Under the pieces are notes generated by a model. The model was given only the letters and a program-made list of their open reading frames with translations, was not told where the DNA came from and did no database searches. Made by a program: the position numbers and the translations under genes. From Physcomitrium patens (taxonomy: Eukaryota > Streptophyta > Bryopsida > Funariales > Funariaceae), in the NCBI RefSeq assembly GCF_000002425.4, contig NC_037261.1, positions 3,595,362 through 3,659,361 of the forward strand: DNA of 64,000 nucleotides, in the 5' to 3' direction. Shown here in pieces: positions 46,297-59,534 of the stretch; position 1 is the stretch's first letter, and every line of letters begins with the position of its first letter.

Positions 46297-47439
46297 TCAT
46301 CCATTCATCAAGTCCAACATATTAAAGGTACTCAATTCTGATTCCAGTGTACTAACTCGGTGCACATCATACTTGTTCATCCAATCTATGATAACATGAT
46401 CAAAATTTTTTATATTTAGTAGGTATATCAAATATTCTTTTAATCCTCCACATTGATATACCACCCCATGGTATTGAGCTATCTCAAAAGACGCTCCTTT
46501 CTTTGGTGCAACGACATCTTTATCAAAACTCAACTCATCGTCAGATGTCAATTCAAATGCTCACATTTGAGATTCTCCATGATAGTATACCAAATATATT
46601 TGTAATACCATCTTGTCTCTGCTTCTTTCAATTGTCAAAGTTCTATAACCTCAATCATTTTTGGCTTTCACTTGATAAAGCTAAGGTAGTTCCAATAAAA
46701 TTGAATATGATAGAATTGAATATTATAACTAAAAAATGATATAGTCTATTTTGTATTCAATACCAACAATTATGGTTTGAATATTACGCAAGATATCCAC
46801 TGATTTAACTTGATTATAATCTGCCATCCATAATACCAATGTCGTGGATATTAAATGTACTAAGTCTAAAGCATCTATTGTATCTATGTTCATTAAATTG
46901 ATGCTGGAGCGTCCATCCACTTGGACTCCAAAAATCATAATATCATCTATCAATACGTCAATGGTTGGTGTACCTGAGTCAGGGTTCAAACTGACCTCAT
47001 AAACTTCTTTGTTGCATTGCCAATGCCATATTAACGATGAATTCAATATAGAACGACACTCCAATGCTATTGCTAAAAGTTTCTTCATTGAAATAGAAGG
47101 CTGAATAGCATCCAGATCTTTTAGAATGTCATAAGACTCTATGTTTAAAGCAATTTCCAATGCCCACTTTCTTTTCATTTGTTTTAGCTTTAGTCCTTGA
47201 GATAATATATTTTTCTTTTTTAGACTTGGAATTAGAAAAATTGGAAGAACTTTCTTAGAATATCCATCTATAAGAAGATCTTTTAACGGATAAGATGTAT
47301 CTTGGAATTGTACAAAAGACAGAACTAGTTTAGACTGAGTTGAAACCTCGAGAATTGGGACCTCATTGGTTTGCATCAATGGACCAAGTCTCATCATTGG
47401 CAAGATGCCCATTACAGGAACTAGATTTGACGTTCCCAT
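46297..47439 (-). pseudogene. Protease region of element D
   Basis: An aspartic-protease-like stretch FGVQVDGRSSINLMNIDT (decayed DxG site) and WMADYNQVKSVDILRNI lie in the piece 47439-46729. A further piece (46551-46297) leads toward RT. Assignment rests on position and the site motif. Confidence 0.62.
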
Positions 47440-48120
47440 AATTGGATTGAATTGGTTCTTTGCAACTGGTTCACATAAAAGTTGAATTGGTTCTTTTCTC
47501 TTTTGTTAGCTCTTAGTGAATATTGCTTAGACACATTCTACCCAATTTATTGGAAAATCTTGGGGACCTCGATTATTATCATCAATCTTACTTTGTAGCT
47601 AGATCTCTTGATCACAATTTTTGAAATTGAATGGAGTATTACACTGCTGATATGTATGCCCCGATTATTAATAATTTCCACAAACTAGAGCATAGTCATC
47701 ACTTGCTCTTAGATTAGGACATTCACTAGCATAATGATCAATCTACTTGCAATAATAACAACAAAGTAGTCTTCTTCCACCTCCATCAAGCATATTAGGT
47801 GTCTCCATTAGTATATATCGACTAAATCTATTTCAAGTTGAATTGGTAAATGATCCCAATTGTTCTACTAGTACGGAGGACATTGGAATCAATTACAATG
47901 ATGGAAAATATTACTAATATCTTGGCTATTCCTTCACATAGTTATCGAAGTTTGATACAAAATCCGGATTGTAATTTGGACCTTGAAGGTTATTAAAGGC
48001 ACAATTTTATCTATTTGAATAATTCTCGTTCCAATCAAATGGATTTCTCATTTGAACTTGATTAACATCCCACTAAATAGGTAGGATCATGGTCTAATTA
48101 TCAAACTATTGTTGTTTTTT

Positions 48121-49134
48121 TCAATTCCAACAATTAGCTATCAAATTCTTTCTTCCATAGAATATACATTGCACCATTATTTGTAGAGGAGAGGGACATT
48201 CTGTCACTAAATGACCTTGGCCTTTATAATTATTGTACCATAAATTGTGCCTAGTGTTAATAGGTTTTTGCCTCTTTTCTTTATCCTTTGCCATATTGAC
48301 TACCATTTCATCCATTTTCTTAGTCAAATTTAACAAGGTTTCATTAAAATCTTTCGGAGCTGATATTATTGCTTGAGTCTCTTTTACAAACATTATTAAT
48401 TTAGGTGAGTGCAATTTATTGATTAATATAAAAAATACAAAAGCCTCTAGTATTTAATGATTTAGCCACTTATAGAATATATCTGCCATAAGGCCATAGT
48501 AAAATTCCACTATCTCTCTTGGATTCATTTTTTTATTTATTAATCTTTGTCAAAGTCGATCTTCAAAACCAATTAGGTAAAAATGGATTAAAAATACATT
48601 CTTCAATGCTTCCCAATTAAGAAATTGATCCATTGGTTGGCCATTATACTATTCAAACATTGTATCTTTTAAGGTCACTGGTAACCATCACAACTAAATA
48701 TCTTTAATTCTACCATTATTGGCTACACATGTGTTTAGAAATTGAGAAAAGTGTTGATCTGGATCTACACCTGGCAAGCCCCTAAAAGTAGATAATAGAG
48801 CCATGCTAGTTGTGCGATTGCTTATATCACCCATTTGAACTACTATTGGAACTGCTTGATCACTTGTCATCATTGAAGAGGATAATGTGTCACTTAATCT
48901 CTTATTAAAATAACCATTGCCTTCCTCAAATATCTTTTTTGAACTTTCTAACCTCTTTAATTTACTATTATTATCCTTAAAGAAGTTTATTACTTGAATT
49001 GGAGGTGAAAAAAATGAATTTTGAAACACGCTAAATTGACTATTATCGGCAAGCAATTTATGCCATTCTATAGAATCAATTTTGACAGATTCGATAGTTT
49101 TTGCTATTGAAAAGGTATCCAATAGAGTATCCAT
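48121..49134 (-). pseudogene. Gag of element D
   Basis: The N-terminal piece (49134-48694) ends with LPGVDPDQHFSQFLNTC, a conserved gag segment. The second piece (48414-48121) holds two zinc-knuckle relics, GQGHLVTECPSP and CIFYGRKNLIANCW, in the tandem arrangement C-C-H-C / C-C-H-C with some ligands lost. A break lies between the pieces. Confidence 0.75.
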
Positions 49135-49610
49135 TTTTTTTTGTATTTTTTTTACTTGCAGTTAATAGGCTCAAGAGATATGATTGGCTATTAACAAAAA
49201 ATTTCTCGAGTATTCTTGGCAATTTTTTCAATGGTATATATGTCTAAAATATTAGATGTCGGTCAGCTTTTGGATATGTTTGGATATGCCAACAGACATG
49301 CAACCATGGCTTAATTCAATTTTGTCAAAGCTTCCTTTTTAACTTATGTTCTTGCTCATTTTGCAACACATTTCTTACTTGCGCTCTCTCTTGTCTTTCT
49401 TTTGACTGGTGTATTTTTTTTACTGCAATGTTTTTATTCTTAATAAACATAATCTTTTATTATATACTGCTGAATTTATTTCTTATCTCCCATCTAACTA
49501 CACACTTTTTTTTACTTTCAAACCAATTTTGATTTTATAACCTCTTCATGCAATATCTAAAACTTATTCGTTTTGTAACTAATACCTAACACTCAATATT
49601 ATTCTTGATC

Positions 49611-49629
49611 CTCAACAGTGGCACCAAAA
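49611..49629 (-). other. Primer-binding site of element D
   Basis: On the minus strand TTTGGTGCCACTGTTGAGG follows the 5' LTR. It matches the TTTGGCGCCGTTGCCGGGG primer site common in plant Tat/Athila-type elements after several transitions and one indel-like change. Confidence 0.72.
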
Positions 49630-49631
49630 TA

Positions 49632-50398
49632 TGTTTGTCATTTTACTTATTCTACAAATTTTTTTCAAAATAAACCTATAGAAGGGAATTCAAATGCAAG
49701 GAAAGACTAATCACAAGAACTTACATGTTAGGGTCTTACAATTAACCGTATTCTGAACCACTAAAATATGAAGAAATACTACAATGTTTTTTCCCACTAA
49801 TAAATTCATCAACTGATAACAATAAAGTACAATCCTGCACTCTCTCAAAAGATCGCTCAAAATACACATATATTTCTTTTAACATTGGAAATAATAGACT
49901 TCTATTCCAACCAATCTGGCTTCATACAATTTTTGTAATCACATACTTCTTTTGTCAAAACATACAACTCTCAACAAACAATGGATCATAATCTTCCATC
50001 CATAATCAATCTTCACAAAATCTAATTACAATCGTCCAATATCTTCTTATAATAATTTAATTACACAATAATTCAATTGTTCACTCAATATCTCATAAAT
50101 CAATCTTTGTTTTTATTTCACAGTATCACTTCAGAGTAATATAAATCTAAAACAACAAAATAAACAAGAGATAGCATCAAGCTTATCCAGACTCATGAGT
50201 ATCATAGTTTGGCCCCATCAAAATCTACTTCAACTGCTATGTACTTACCCTTGAAATTCCAAATTCTAACTGTCATTTCCTACTTAATCATTTTACACAA
50301 CTAATTCAATCATCTGATCTATTGAATTAATTACCCTAGGAATGATTAATCTATTTTATCAATATCTTATAAAAACGAATTTCTATCCCTTCTACACA
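49632..50398 (-). repeat. 5' LTR of element D
   Basis: 767 bp, plus-strand reading TGTTTGTC to CTACACA. Confidence 0.87.
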
Positions 50399-52600
50399 TA
50401 TATCATTTTAAATTATGGCCTTATAATAGATTTTAAAAAGGTCTAGATTATCATAGATTAAAAGATTTTAAGAATAATAAGATATATTCAATATTTTTTG
50501 AGATTTGGAAATTACTATTAAATCTCCATTAAAAACTTTTTTCATATTACAACTCTTTTTATATATTTGACATAGAAAAAAAAAATTGAGTGGAAGAAAG
50601 AAGTTAAAACATCTTTTAAAGTCTTAAAGACAACATTCATTTTTGCATCAATCTTATATTGCATTAATTTTTTTAAATATTTTTTTTATCAAAACAAGCA
50701 CATTGGACTTTTGCATAAATATAATATTATTGCAAATAAGAGCAAATAATAAGTTCTATCTAGTAGCTTTTTATTCTATAAATTTTTTGACAATTGAGAT
50801 CAATTATAAGATCTACAATAAATATTTTTTTATAATCATAGATTTATTTCAAGAATAGCATCATTATCTAAAAGATACTTTCAATCTATTTATTATATAT
50901 ATAAATCACAAAAAACTTGAATATTTTATAGGAGCACATGTTTTTAATTGTCGCCAAGCTTATTGGAGCATGTTTTTATTAAGATTTGATTTTAAGATCA
51001 CTTATCAACTAATAAGAAGGTTTTTCAAATGTTTTTTTTAAGATATTCTTATCTTGTATCAAAAGATGGAGATACAGCTTTTGATCAAGAAAGAACGATC
51101 ATCTTAAAGTTGGAGCATTTTCATCTCTAAACAATAAAAATAATATTGATTATTAATTCAATCTTTTTCAAGCAAGTTCAAATGAGTATGTCCTCTAATC
51201 CTCTTATTCATGATATTAAGCATAATTCTTTTAAGTCTCATGATACTTTTAAGTTTTAGTTCAAGAATAATTTATTATATTTTGAAAGATGCTTATATGT
51301 TTTAAAAAGCAAATTATAATTATATATTCTTCAAGCTTGTCACAATTTTCTAATAGACAAATATTTTTTATATAATATGATTTTGGAGCTAATATTTAGA
51401 GATTTTTTGTGGCTTTAAATATGAAAGGAGTTAAAGATTTTGTACAATCATATAATATTTATTCAAGATTAAAAACTCTTCATTATCAATCTTATAGACT
51501 TTTTTTATCCATTACTTATTCCAAAACAATGACAATCTTTTGTTTCTATGGATTATAATATAAAACTTTTAGTCTCAAGTTCTTTTGATTCAATATTTGT
51601 AATATTAGATAGTTTTATTAAGATGGCATATTTTATACTATGTATAAAATTTATTACAAGTGAAGAAACAAGTAAATTTTTCTTTGAAAACATCTATTGC
51701 TATCATGGATTGTTTAAAGATATTATATTAAATATGAAGACTGAATTTGTATTAAGATTTTAAAAAATTCTTTTTAAGATTCTAAAAGCAAATATAAAGC
51801 TATCTTTTGCTTTTTATCTTCAAATCAATAGACAAATGAAGCAAGTAAATTAAGTTTTGAAGTAGTATTTGAAGTGTACCATCAACTACTAAGAATATAA
51901 TTGAACAATTTTTTTGCCATTGGTAGAATTTATTATAATAACATGATATATTTTTCTATTCAAAAAATATTTTATTTTACTAATTGTGATTATCATTCAT
52001 AACTTGATACTTTGACTTTGTAAAAGTTCATAAACTTGTGATGGAAGATTTAGCAAATCATTTATCTAAGCTACATATAACATAGAAGGCACAATTAAAA
52101 GACTCTCAAGGATAATAAAAGATCAATGTAGATGCATATTATAAAAGACAATATTAATTTCATATTGGCAACAAATTATAGTTACTTCATTGTAATATCA
52201 AGACTAGCCGCCTTTCTAATAAGTTTGATTATTGTAGGCTTGAATCATTTCTTATATATGAATAAATCAATCCTGTCACTTATTAATTATATTTACTAGA
52301 GTCTATGAAGATCCATCTTGTATTTTATGTATTTTTTTTTAAGCCATAAAAGATAATGAATATCTTAAAAAAAATAAAAATACCATTGCTTCTTATAGAA
52401 GTAGATAATAATCAAGAATTTGAAGTAGTAGAAGTCTTAAACTCAAGGAAGGGCAAAAATAGGTTGAAATATCTTATTCATTGCTACAGATATGATATTA
52501 GTGAATATATATGAGAGCCATATAAGGATCTTGCAAATGCAGAAAAGAAGGTTGATGCTTTTTATTGACAACATCCATCAAAACTAAGCTAAAAAATAGC
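50399..52600 (+). pseudogene. RT end, RNase H, integrase and chromodomain of copy 3
   Basis: Connection domain and RNase H (50.4-50.9 kb; IEWKKEVKTSFKVLK, INYKIYNKYFF); integrase core piece 51548-51763 (FVILDSFIKMAYFILC, SEETSKFFFENIYCYHG); chromodomain near 52.41-52.57 kb (FEVVEVLNSRKGKNRLKYLIH). Order and spacing match copy 1 on the opposite strand. Stops throughout. Confidence 0.85.
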
Positions 52601-53157
52601 AAATCTTTACTATAAAAGAAACATAGTTTAAAAAAGATTTCATTCTATTTTTTTATCATTGTTTGTAATTTTTGTGTATTTGTGGGATTTAAAAGATAAA
52701 GAATAAATAGCCAAGAGATTCAACTCAAAGGCTATTATTTACTAACTTACCAAATAAGATATTACAATTATCATAGCTTTTAAGATAATATAATAGAAAC
52801 AAAGATCTTCCAAAATAATATATTCTTTTTTAAATAGATAGTAAAATATAATGCATTTGATATCATAATTTTAGAAGAGATTATTGATATTTGGTGATTT
52901 TATTAGAGAGAGGAATAATTCTTCATGGTATTACAATTTTTTTGTTTGAAAGAAGTTAGAAAAACCTCAAAATGATTAAATATTAGGATAGTCTTTTGTC
53001 CTAGAATGACACATTATTCATGATTAAGAAGACTTATCAACTATCTTTCAAAGGAATAAAGATTAAAATATGTGGCAAATACAATATGTTGCATCTTAAA
53101 CTTTATCAATATACAATCACCGATTTTTGTGGAACCTATGTTTAGAAAAGAAGATAA
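52601..53157 (+). other. 3' spacer and polypurine tract of copy 3
   Basis: Counterpart of 897-1453, non-coding, ending in a purine-rich AGAAAAGAAGATAA just before the LTR. Confidence 0.65.
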
Positions 53158-53356
53158 CATCATAGATATATATATCTACTTAAATAACTATCTAAATAGT
53201 ATAAATATGTAGAAATAAGCAAAAATAGATTAAATTAATAATAACTTATAGGAAAGCTTTATAAAAGCTTCATAGATACAATTTCACCTTTATACATGTC
53301 TATAGATGATTGATTGGTTGAATACTTGGCTAATAAGTTATTCACATATTGCACAT
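53158..53356 (+). repeat. 3' LTR of copy 3, first part
   Basis: U3 start of the chromovirus LTR, matching the LTR from its first base up to the ACAT site where R53 inserted. It continues at 63708. Confidence 0.8.
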
Positions 53357-53704
53357 TGTTGTATTACATGAAGCCTTGCTTGAGAATGCATTGAGTACTT
53401 AGTTGTAGAAAGTAGAAGGAGTATTATAATAATAAGATTTTAATTTTAATAGAATTTCAAATAATTCTTCTTAAATCTTAGAAATGCTAATTAAGTTTTA
53501 ATAAAATCCAAAGAAACCTAAAAAAAATTACAAAAGAAGTATGAAAAAATCCTAAAGAAACTCAAAAGAAGTATTAAAATAAAATTTAAAATATATCTTA
53601 AATAAATTCTAATATAATATTAATTTAATCTTAGTTAAAATTCTAATAGTCTTTATTTAAATCCTAAGTCAAATCCTAATTAGATTCTAAATAAATCCTA
53701 AACG

Positions 53705-54248
53705 TATCAAGAATATGAATTGAAAGATGCATGAACTTGAAAAATCTATGTCAAAAGAAAAGTGACAAAAATAAAAATAAAGATGTATATTAAAATGAAA
53801 CTGGAATGGCTATTGCGAAAAGACAAAGAAACTAGAGACTCTTGAAACTAGATTAGAAATAAGAAAGGAATTAATAAGGGTGAAGAAGGCTTCATTCTTT
53901 CTTCTATTTATACAATCTACCTAGAATCTATGTGGCGACATTCTATAGGATCTCTAAGAATGTGTTGACTTTGCATGACACGTATCTTGACTTGTAAGGC
54001 AAGTTTCTTATATAGATGCCATATAGTTAGCTTGTTCTATAAACTATCAATATATGTGGTATATGGGTAGCTTATGGACTAAGTTTCTAATCTTTCAATC
54101 AACTACAAACATATGTAAAGTCAAAACAACATCTAAAAAGCTTTTAAGAAGTTTTTTTAGAAGGTATTATAAAATTAATCTACTTTTATCTAATTCTACC
54201 TATTCATATTATCTAAGTAACAATTATAGTAGATATATATTTGTGACA
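53705..54248 (-). repeat. 3' LTR of chromovirus copy 4
   Basis: 544 bp, followed on the right by the polypurine tract complement (54249-54262). Confidence 0.85.
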
Positions 54249-54899
54249 TTATCTCCCCTTTTAAGAAACAAGTTCCTTGAGGAGCAGTGATCATATGTTG
54301 ATAAAGTCTAAAATACAAAAAATTATATTTGCTACATATTCTAATCTTTATTCTCTTCAAAGGTAGTTGATAGGTCCTCTCATCCATCAATAATATTTTA
54401 TTCTAAGATACAAAGATTATTATGTGATTAGCTCATTGTTGGAACCTTTGTAAGTTCTTTCAAACAAAATATTTGTAACACCATCAAGAATTGTGCCTAC
54501 CTCCAATAAAATCACCAAACATCAAGAATTTTTTTTTAGGTCATGATATTAGATTTTTTGTATCTTACTATCTATTTAAAGAACATGTTGTTCTTGCATA
54601 TCTTCATTCTTATTATGTCATCTTAAAGGCTCTAATAATTACAATATCTTGTCTAATAAGTCAGTAAATAATGGCTCTTGAATTAAATCTATCAATTTTT
54701 AGTTCTCCATCTTTTTAATGCTATAATTACACAAAAACTACAAACAATGATAGAAGATAGAATGCAATCTTCTCTGGATCTTGTTTCTTTTATAACAAAG
54801 ACTTATTATTTTTTATCTTCATTTTGATAGATATTATTGATAAAAAGTCTCAATTGCTTTTCTTGTATTTGTAAGATTCTTTAATGGTTCTATGTCTAT

Positions 54900-57759
54900 T
54901 CACTAATATCATATTTGTGCCAATAGACAAATTATTCTAACTTATTTTGGCATCATCTTGAGTCTAAAATTTCTTCTACTTCAAACTCTTCATTATTGTC
55001 CACTTCTATAGGAAGAGGTGGAACTTATTTTCTTCTTAGTATATTCAAAGTCTTGTATGGTTCAAGAAGAGACACGTGAAATATGAAATGGATCTTTATT
55101 GACTTTGATAGTTATAATCAATAAGCAATTGGATTGATTTGTCTACAAATAAGAAAAGATCCAAGCCTACAGAAGTCCAACTTATCACAAAGATGAATAG
55201 TCTTGATATTACAATGAAATAACCATACCTTATTACCTATATTCAATTGTGGTTGTTCTTTTTAATAGGCATCTATATTGATCTTTTGTTATTTTTGAGC
55301 TTCTTTTAATTGTGCCTTCATTGTTGTATGTAGCTTTGACAAACAATTTGTTAAATCTTCCACCACAAGATTATCAATTTTTGAAAAGTCAAAAGTATCA
55401 AGTCGTAGATGATAACCATAATTGGTAAAGAAAGGTGTTTGTTTCATAGAAGAATAAATTATATTATTATAAGTAAACTTTGTCAATAGTAAGAAGGTTG
55501 GTCAATTTTCTTATTGATAATTAATGGTTCACCTTAAGTATTGCTCTAAAACTTGGTTTACACATTGTGTCTATCTATCAATTTGAGGATGAAAGGTTAA
55601 AGAAAGTTTTATGTCTACTTTTAGAATCTTAAAAAAAATTCTCCAAAATCTTAATATAAATTGAGTCCCTCTATCTAATATAATATTTTTTTAGTAATCT
55701 ATGATATTGATAGATATTGTTATAAAAAAGCTTGGCAATTTCTTCACTTGTGATAGATTTTATACATGGTACAAAATGTATCATTTTAATAAAATAATCT
55801 ACTATCACAAATATTGAATTGTACAAACTTGAGATTAGAAGATCCATAATAAAATCTATAGAAATAGAAGACTATAGTTATTTTGGAATAAATAATGGCT
55901 AAAAAAGTTTATGAGGTTAATGACAAGGAATCTTTGGCCTTGAACAAGACTGTAAAAGACTTTTAGTGCAAGATAAGAATTTCTAGAAAGGACATCAAAT
56001 AAATCTTATTATATTCTTGGCCAATAAGTAATATTGAACTTGAATCTTCACAAAAATATGCTTCAATGAGCCAAATAATGATTTAAAATACGTATCAACA
56101 TGAAATACTTAAGGTTCTTGTGATCCATATATACAATGACTAGATTAGAAGTACCTTCTAGATAATGGTGCCATTCTTAAAAAGAATCCATGATTGTAAG
56201 ATGTTTTTTATCATAGTTCTTAATATTAATCTCAGTTGTTGAAAATTTTCTAGAATAAAAAGCTATTGAGTAGAACTTGTCATCTTTTCTTATTTAAGTC
56301 AAAATAACATCTATAGCAAATTTTGATGTATATATTTTTATAAAAAAATGCCTCAAGAAGTTGACATAATATAAGATTGGTGCAAAAATAAATGCCAACT
56401 TCAAGGCTTCAAAAGATGCAAAAGATGCATCATCTTCTTTGCTCCAATCAAGTTTTCTTTTGCATGTAAGACATGTAAGAAGAGCCACAACTTAGAAAAA
56501 AATTTTGATGAAGATTCAATAATAATTAACTAAGCTCAATAAACATTGCACATCTCTTATTGTTTTTATAATCTTTCAATTTATAATAGTTTGAACCTTC
56601 TTTGGATGTATCATAAGTTCTTTATTGAAAATAATATATCTTAAAGAAATAATTTGAATAGTATGGAATATACACTTTTCTAATTTGGCATATAATCTTG
56701 TATCTCTAAAGTTTTTGTAATATACAAAAAATACGAATTTTATACTCTTTTATATTCTTAAAATAAATTAAAATATTATTTAAATAAAAAATAATAAAAT
56801 CATCTACAAACTCATGATAAACATCATTAATAAGATGTTAAAACGTAGTTGGTGCATTCATGAGTCCAAAAGGCATGATATTATATTCAAAGTGTCCATA
56901 CCTTGTTCAAAATGCAATCTTCCATTCATCTCCTTCTTTAATGCAAATCACGTTGTATGCTCTTTGCAGATCTATTTTTATTTAGATCTTAGCTTGATTT
57001 AATTGATGAATTAGTCTAAATATCAAGAATAAAGAGTACTTATTTTTTATGGTAATCTTATTGAGTTCTTGATAATCTATGCATATTTGCAGTGATTCAT
57101 CTTTTTTCTTCACAAATAAGATAAGAGCTTTAGTAGAGGATTTCATACGCCATTTTGTGATAAACTATACATTGGACCAAATAGTGGCTGAGTTTTCTCT
57201 TTAAGATCAATTGAGCAATTGTATAGACAATTCTTAGGGAGAATGTCTACATTCTTGTTTTCAAAAACATCTTAAAAATCTTGATATTGATTTGGAATGC
57301 CACCAGAAGTCTTTTCATTATTAAAAATGGATGGCATAAATAACAAAAGACGATCTTTTTTTTGCAGTATGCAAAAAAGTTTTTACACATACGAATATGG
57401 ATTTGACTATATTAGACTCATGACTTTTTATAAAACTCTTAATAATGCTCTAAAGAAAGTCAAATTTATGAGAAATCTAATCTATCAAAGGATTATACTT
57501 TTTTAGCCACCATAAATCTAAAACGAATGGATTAGAGGAATACCTAATTATATTAAAAATTATGCAACTATTTTGACCATTTATTGTTACATCTATAAGA
57601 AGTATTTTATGAATAATATCTCTACAAGATAATGGATGGCCATCTATGACTTCTACATGTACAAATTTAGTTTTTTTGTACTAACAATATTCTATGGCTT
57701 TCAACAAACTCTTCAACTGAAAAACAAATTGAGACTTTTAAATCTACTAAGATAGATGC
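54900..57759 (-). pseudogene. Pol remains of chromovirus copy 4
   Basis: Chromodomain trace near 54.9-55.05 kb; integrase piece 55486-55289 (SSMKQTPFFTNYGYHLRLDTFDF, clearly related to copy 1); RNase H piece 56488-56294; RT about 56.8-57.1 kb; protease up to 57759. The region aligns with copy 1 at 1454-4830. Stops and indels throughout. Confidence 0.83.
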
Positions 57760-59530
57760 TGTCATGATGTAATACGGATAATAAGTGAAAGAGTGAAGAA
57801 AATATCATGTTTTGAGGATCTCACTTCAAAAATATTGTAGCAAATTATCTTGGAAAAAAAGATATTAGTCAAAGGGTAGAAAAATTAAAGGTGCTAATGC
57901 TGCCTATTAACAAATTATGCTTCTATTTACTTTGTAAGGCCATAAATAAGGCAAAACAAGGTAGATTAGAAAAATAAAGAATATAGGCATATGTAGGGAG
58001 GAGTTAGGAGTGCAAATTATTAAAAATTACCTCAAAAAGATGAAAGTTGATACCCGAAGAGGACCGATTATGAACCTGGGTCAAAATCAGACCCTGAGGC
58101 ACAAAACCGCACTCTGACGGCGATTCAAGGACTCTTTGGCAGATCGGAGAATGGGATTTGATAGAAGATTGAATAGGGTTTGTACAAGCATTGATTTTGG
58201 GTGATTTGGAGTTATTATGGCTTTGTAAGAACTTTGCAAAGTCAAGGTTTGTTTCGGATGATTTGGGTTTTATGAAATAAAATAGGGTTTATGTTTTGGG
58301 TGATTTCAAGAGTTTTGTTATAGATCTATGGATGAAACTTTTTGGATTTATGTTTATAGTTGTAATTAATATTTATTGTGAATTTGAACTCGATCTAACG
58401 GTTGAATTGAGGAATATTAAGGTTTAAATGGATCAAGGTCTCAAAAAGTAGAATTTTAGGTCTAGTGGGGGTTTTTAAGATTTCTTGCAATCTACTAGTT
58501 GGATTGGAGTAAAACTTATGTGAGAGGATATTGGACTTGTTTTTCTATGTGTATGAGAATTTTGAGTTCAATTGAATGGTGTAAAGGAGAGATATTGGCT
58601 TTGGAAGATTGGCATCAAGATTAGAGAAGGAGGTCGGCCAATATCCGAGCACATTTTTGATGTTATCGTCAATTTGGTATTTCCAATCCTTTGTAATTTT
58701 TTTGTGCTTGTTTTAAACTTATTTTTTAAAAATTGTGCAAAATTTGAGTTAAGATCAACGGTTTATTCATTAGTTATTGAGATTTAAATCTGTTGTAGGA
58801 ATTACTAGGGCTTGATTTAGGATTTGGTTAGGGTTTGGTTTAGGATTTGGTTTAAGGTTTGATTAGGATTTAGATTAGGGTTTGATTTAGGGTTTAGGAT
58901 TTAGGATTCGAATTAGGGTTTGGTTAGGGTTTGGTTTAGGGTTTAGGATTTAGGATTTGGATTAGGATTTGATTTAGGATTTAGGATTTGATTGGGATTT
59001 AATTTAGGATTTAGGATTTGATTAGGATTTTATTTAGGGTTTAGGTTTTGGTTAGGATTTGATTTAGGATTTAGGATTTATTTCGGGTTTGGTTTAGGAT
59101 TTAGAATTTGAATTAGGGTTTGGGATTTGGTTTAGGATTTAGGATTTAGGGTTTGGATTTAGGATTTGATTAGGGTTTGGTTTAGGATTTTATTAGGATT
59201 TATTTAGGATTTAAGATTTAATTAATTTGGGCCTAAATTTTGAATGAAGTCCAATAGGATTTTAACTAGGATTAAATTAAGATTGAATTGAGATATATTT
59301 GAGAGATATTTGTGATTATTCTAATATTTCTTTAAGATTTCTTATTATTTCTTTGAAAGTTTTTTGAGGTTTTCTTTGAATTTGATTAAGCTTGTTTAAT
59401 ATTATTGTGGTCCAATTAGAGCATTGTTAATATTCTATTAGAATTAGGATTTTATTATTGTAATTTCTATTCTTTCTTCCACAGCTAGGTGCCTAAAGCA
59501 TTCTCAAGTAAGACTTCACGTAATACGACA
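57760..59530 (-). mobile_element. Family R LTR (R57), complete, with telomere-like expansion
   Basis: 1771 bp, TGTCATGATGTAATACG at the left and GTAATACGACA at the right, flanked by the 4-bp direct repeat ATGC (57756-57759 and 59531-59534). Removing it restores the protease sequence of copy 4 in line with copy 1. No open frame of known type. It differs from R53 mainly by a TTAGGG-like tract of about 430 bp. Best explained as a solo LTR of a retrotransposon whose internal region is absent from the window. Confidence 0.78.
58795..59225 (+). repeat. Degenerate telomere-like repeat tract
   Basis: About 430 bp of TTAGGGTTTGG, TTTAGGATT and TTTAGGGTT variants in head-to-tail order on the plus strand, recalling the plant telomere unit TTTAGGG. 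It lies inside R57 and is far weaker in R29 and R53, so it expanded within this copy. Confidence 0.88.
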
Positions 59531-59534
59531 ATGC

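Larger units (their letters stand above)
40958..50398 (-). mobile_element. Tat/Athila-like Ty3/gypsy element D with extra ORF
   Basis: 9.4 kb, minus strand, LTRs of about 770 bp at both ends, inserted in the RT of copy 3. Order on the minus strand: primer site, gag, zinc knuckles, protease, RT with FLDDF, RNase H, integrase, then a further coding region of about 1.6 kb before the 3' LTR. The FLDDF motif and the primer site resembling TGGCGCCGTTGCCGGGGA point to the non-chromodomain Tat/Athila branch. Target duplication is not clear (TATTA on the left, TATAT on the right). Confidence 0.85.

Noticed and set aside
57768-59527. 8-bp direct repeat GTAATACG near both ends of R57, suggesting a hAT-like 8-bp target duplication
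   Set aside because: Other copies show that TATTAC belongs to the element termini. Extending to TGTC...GACA gives a 4-bp duplication (ATGC) that also restores the host protease sequence and agrees with R53 and B62.
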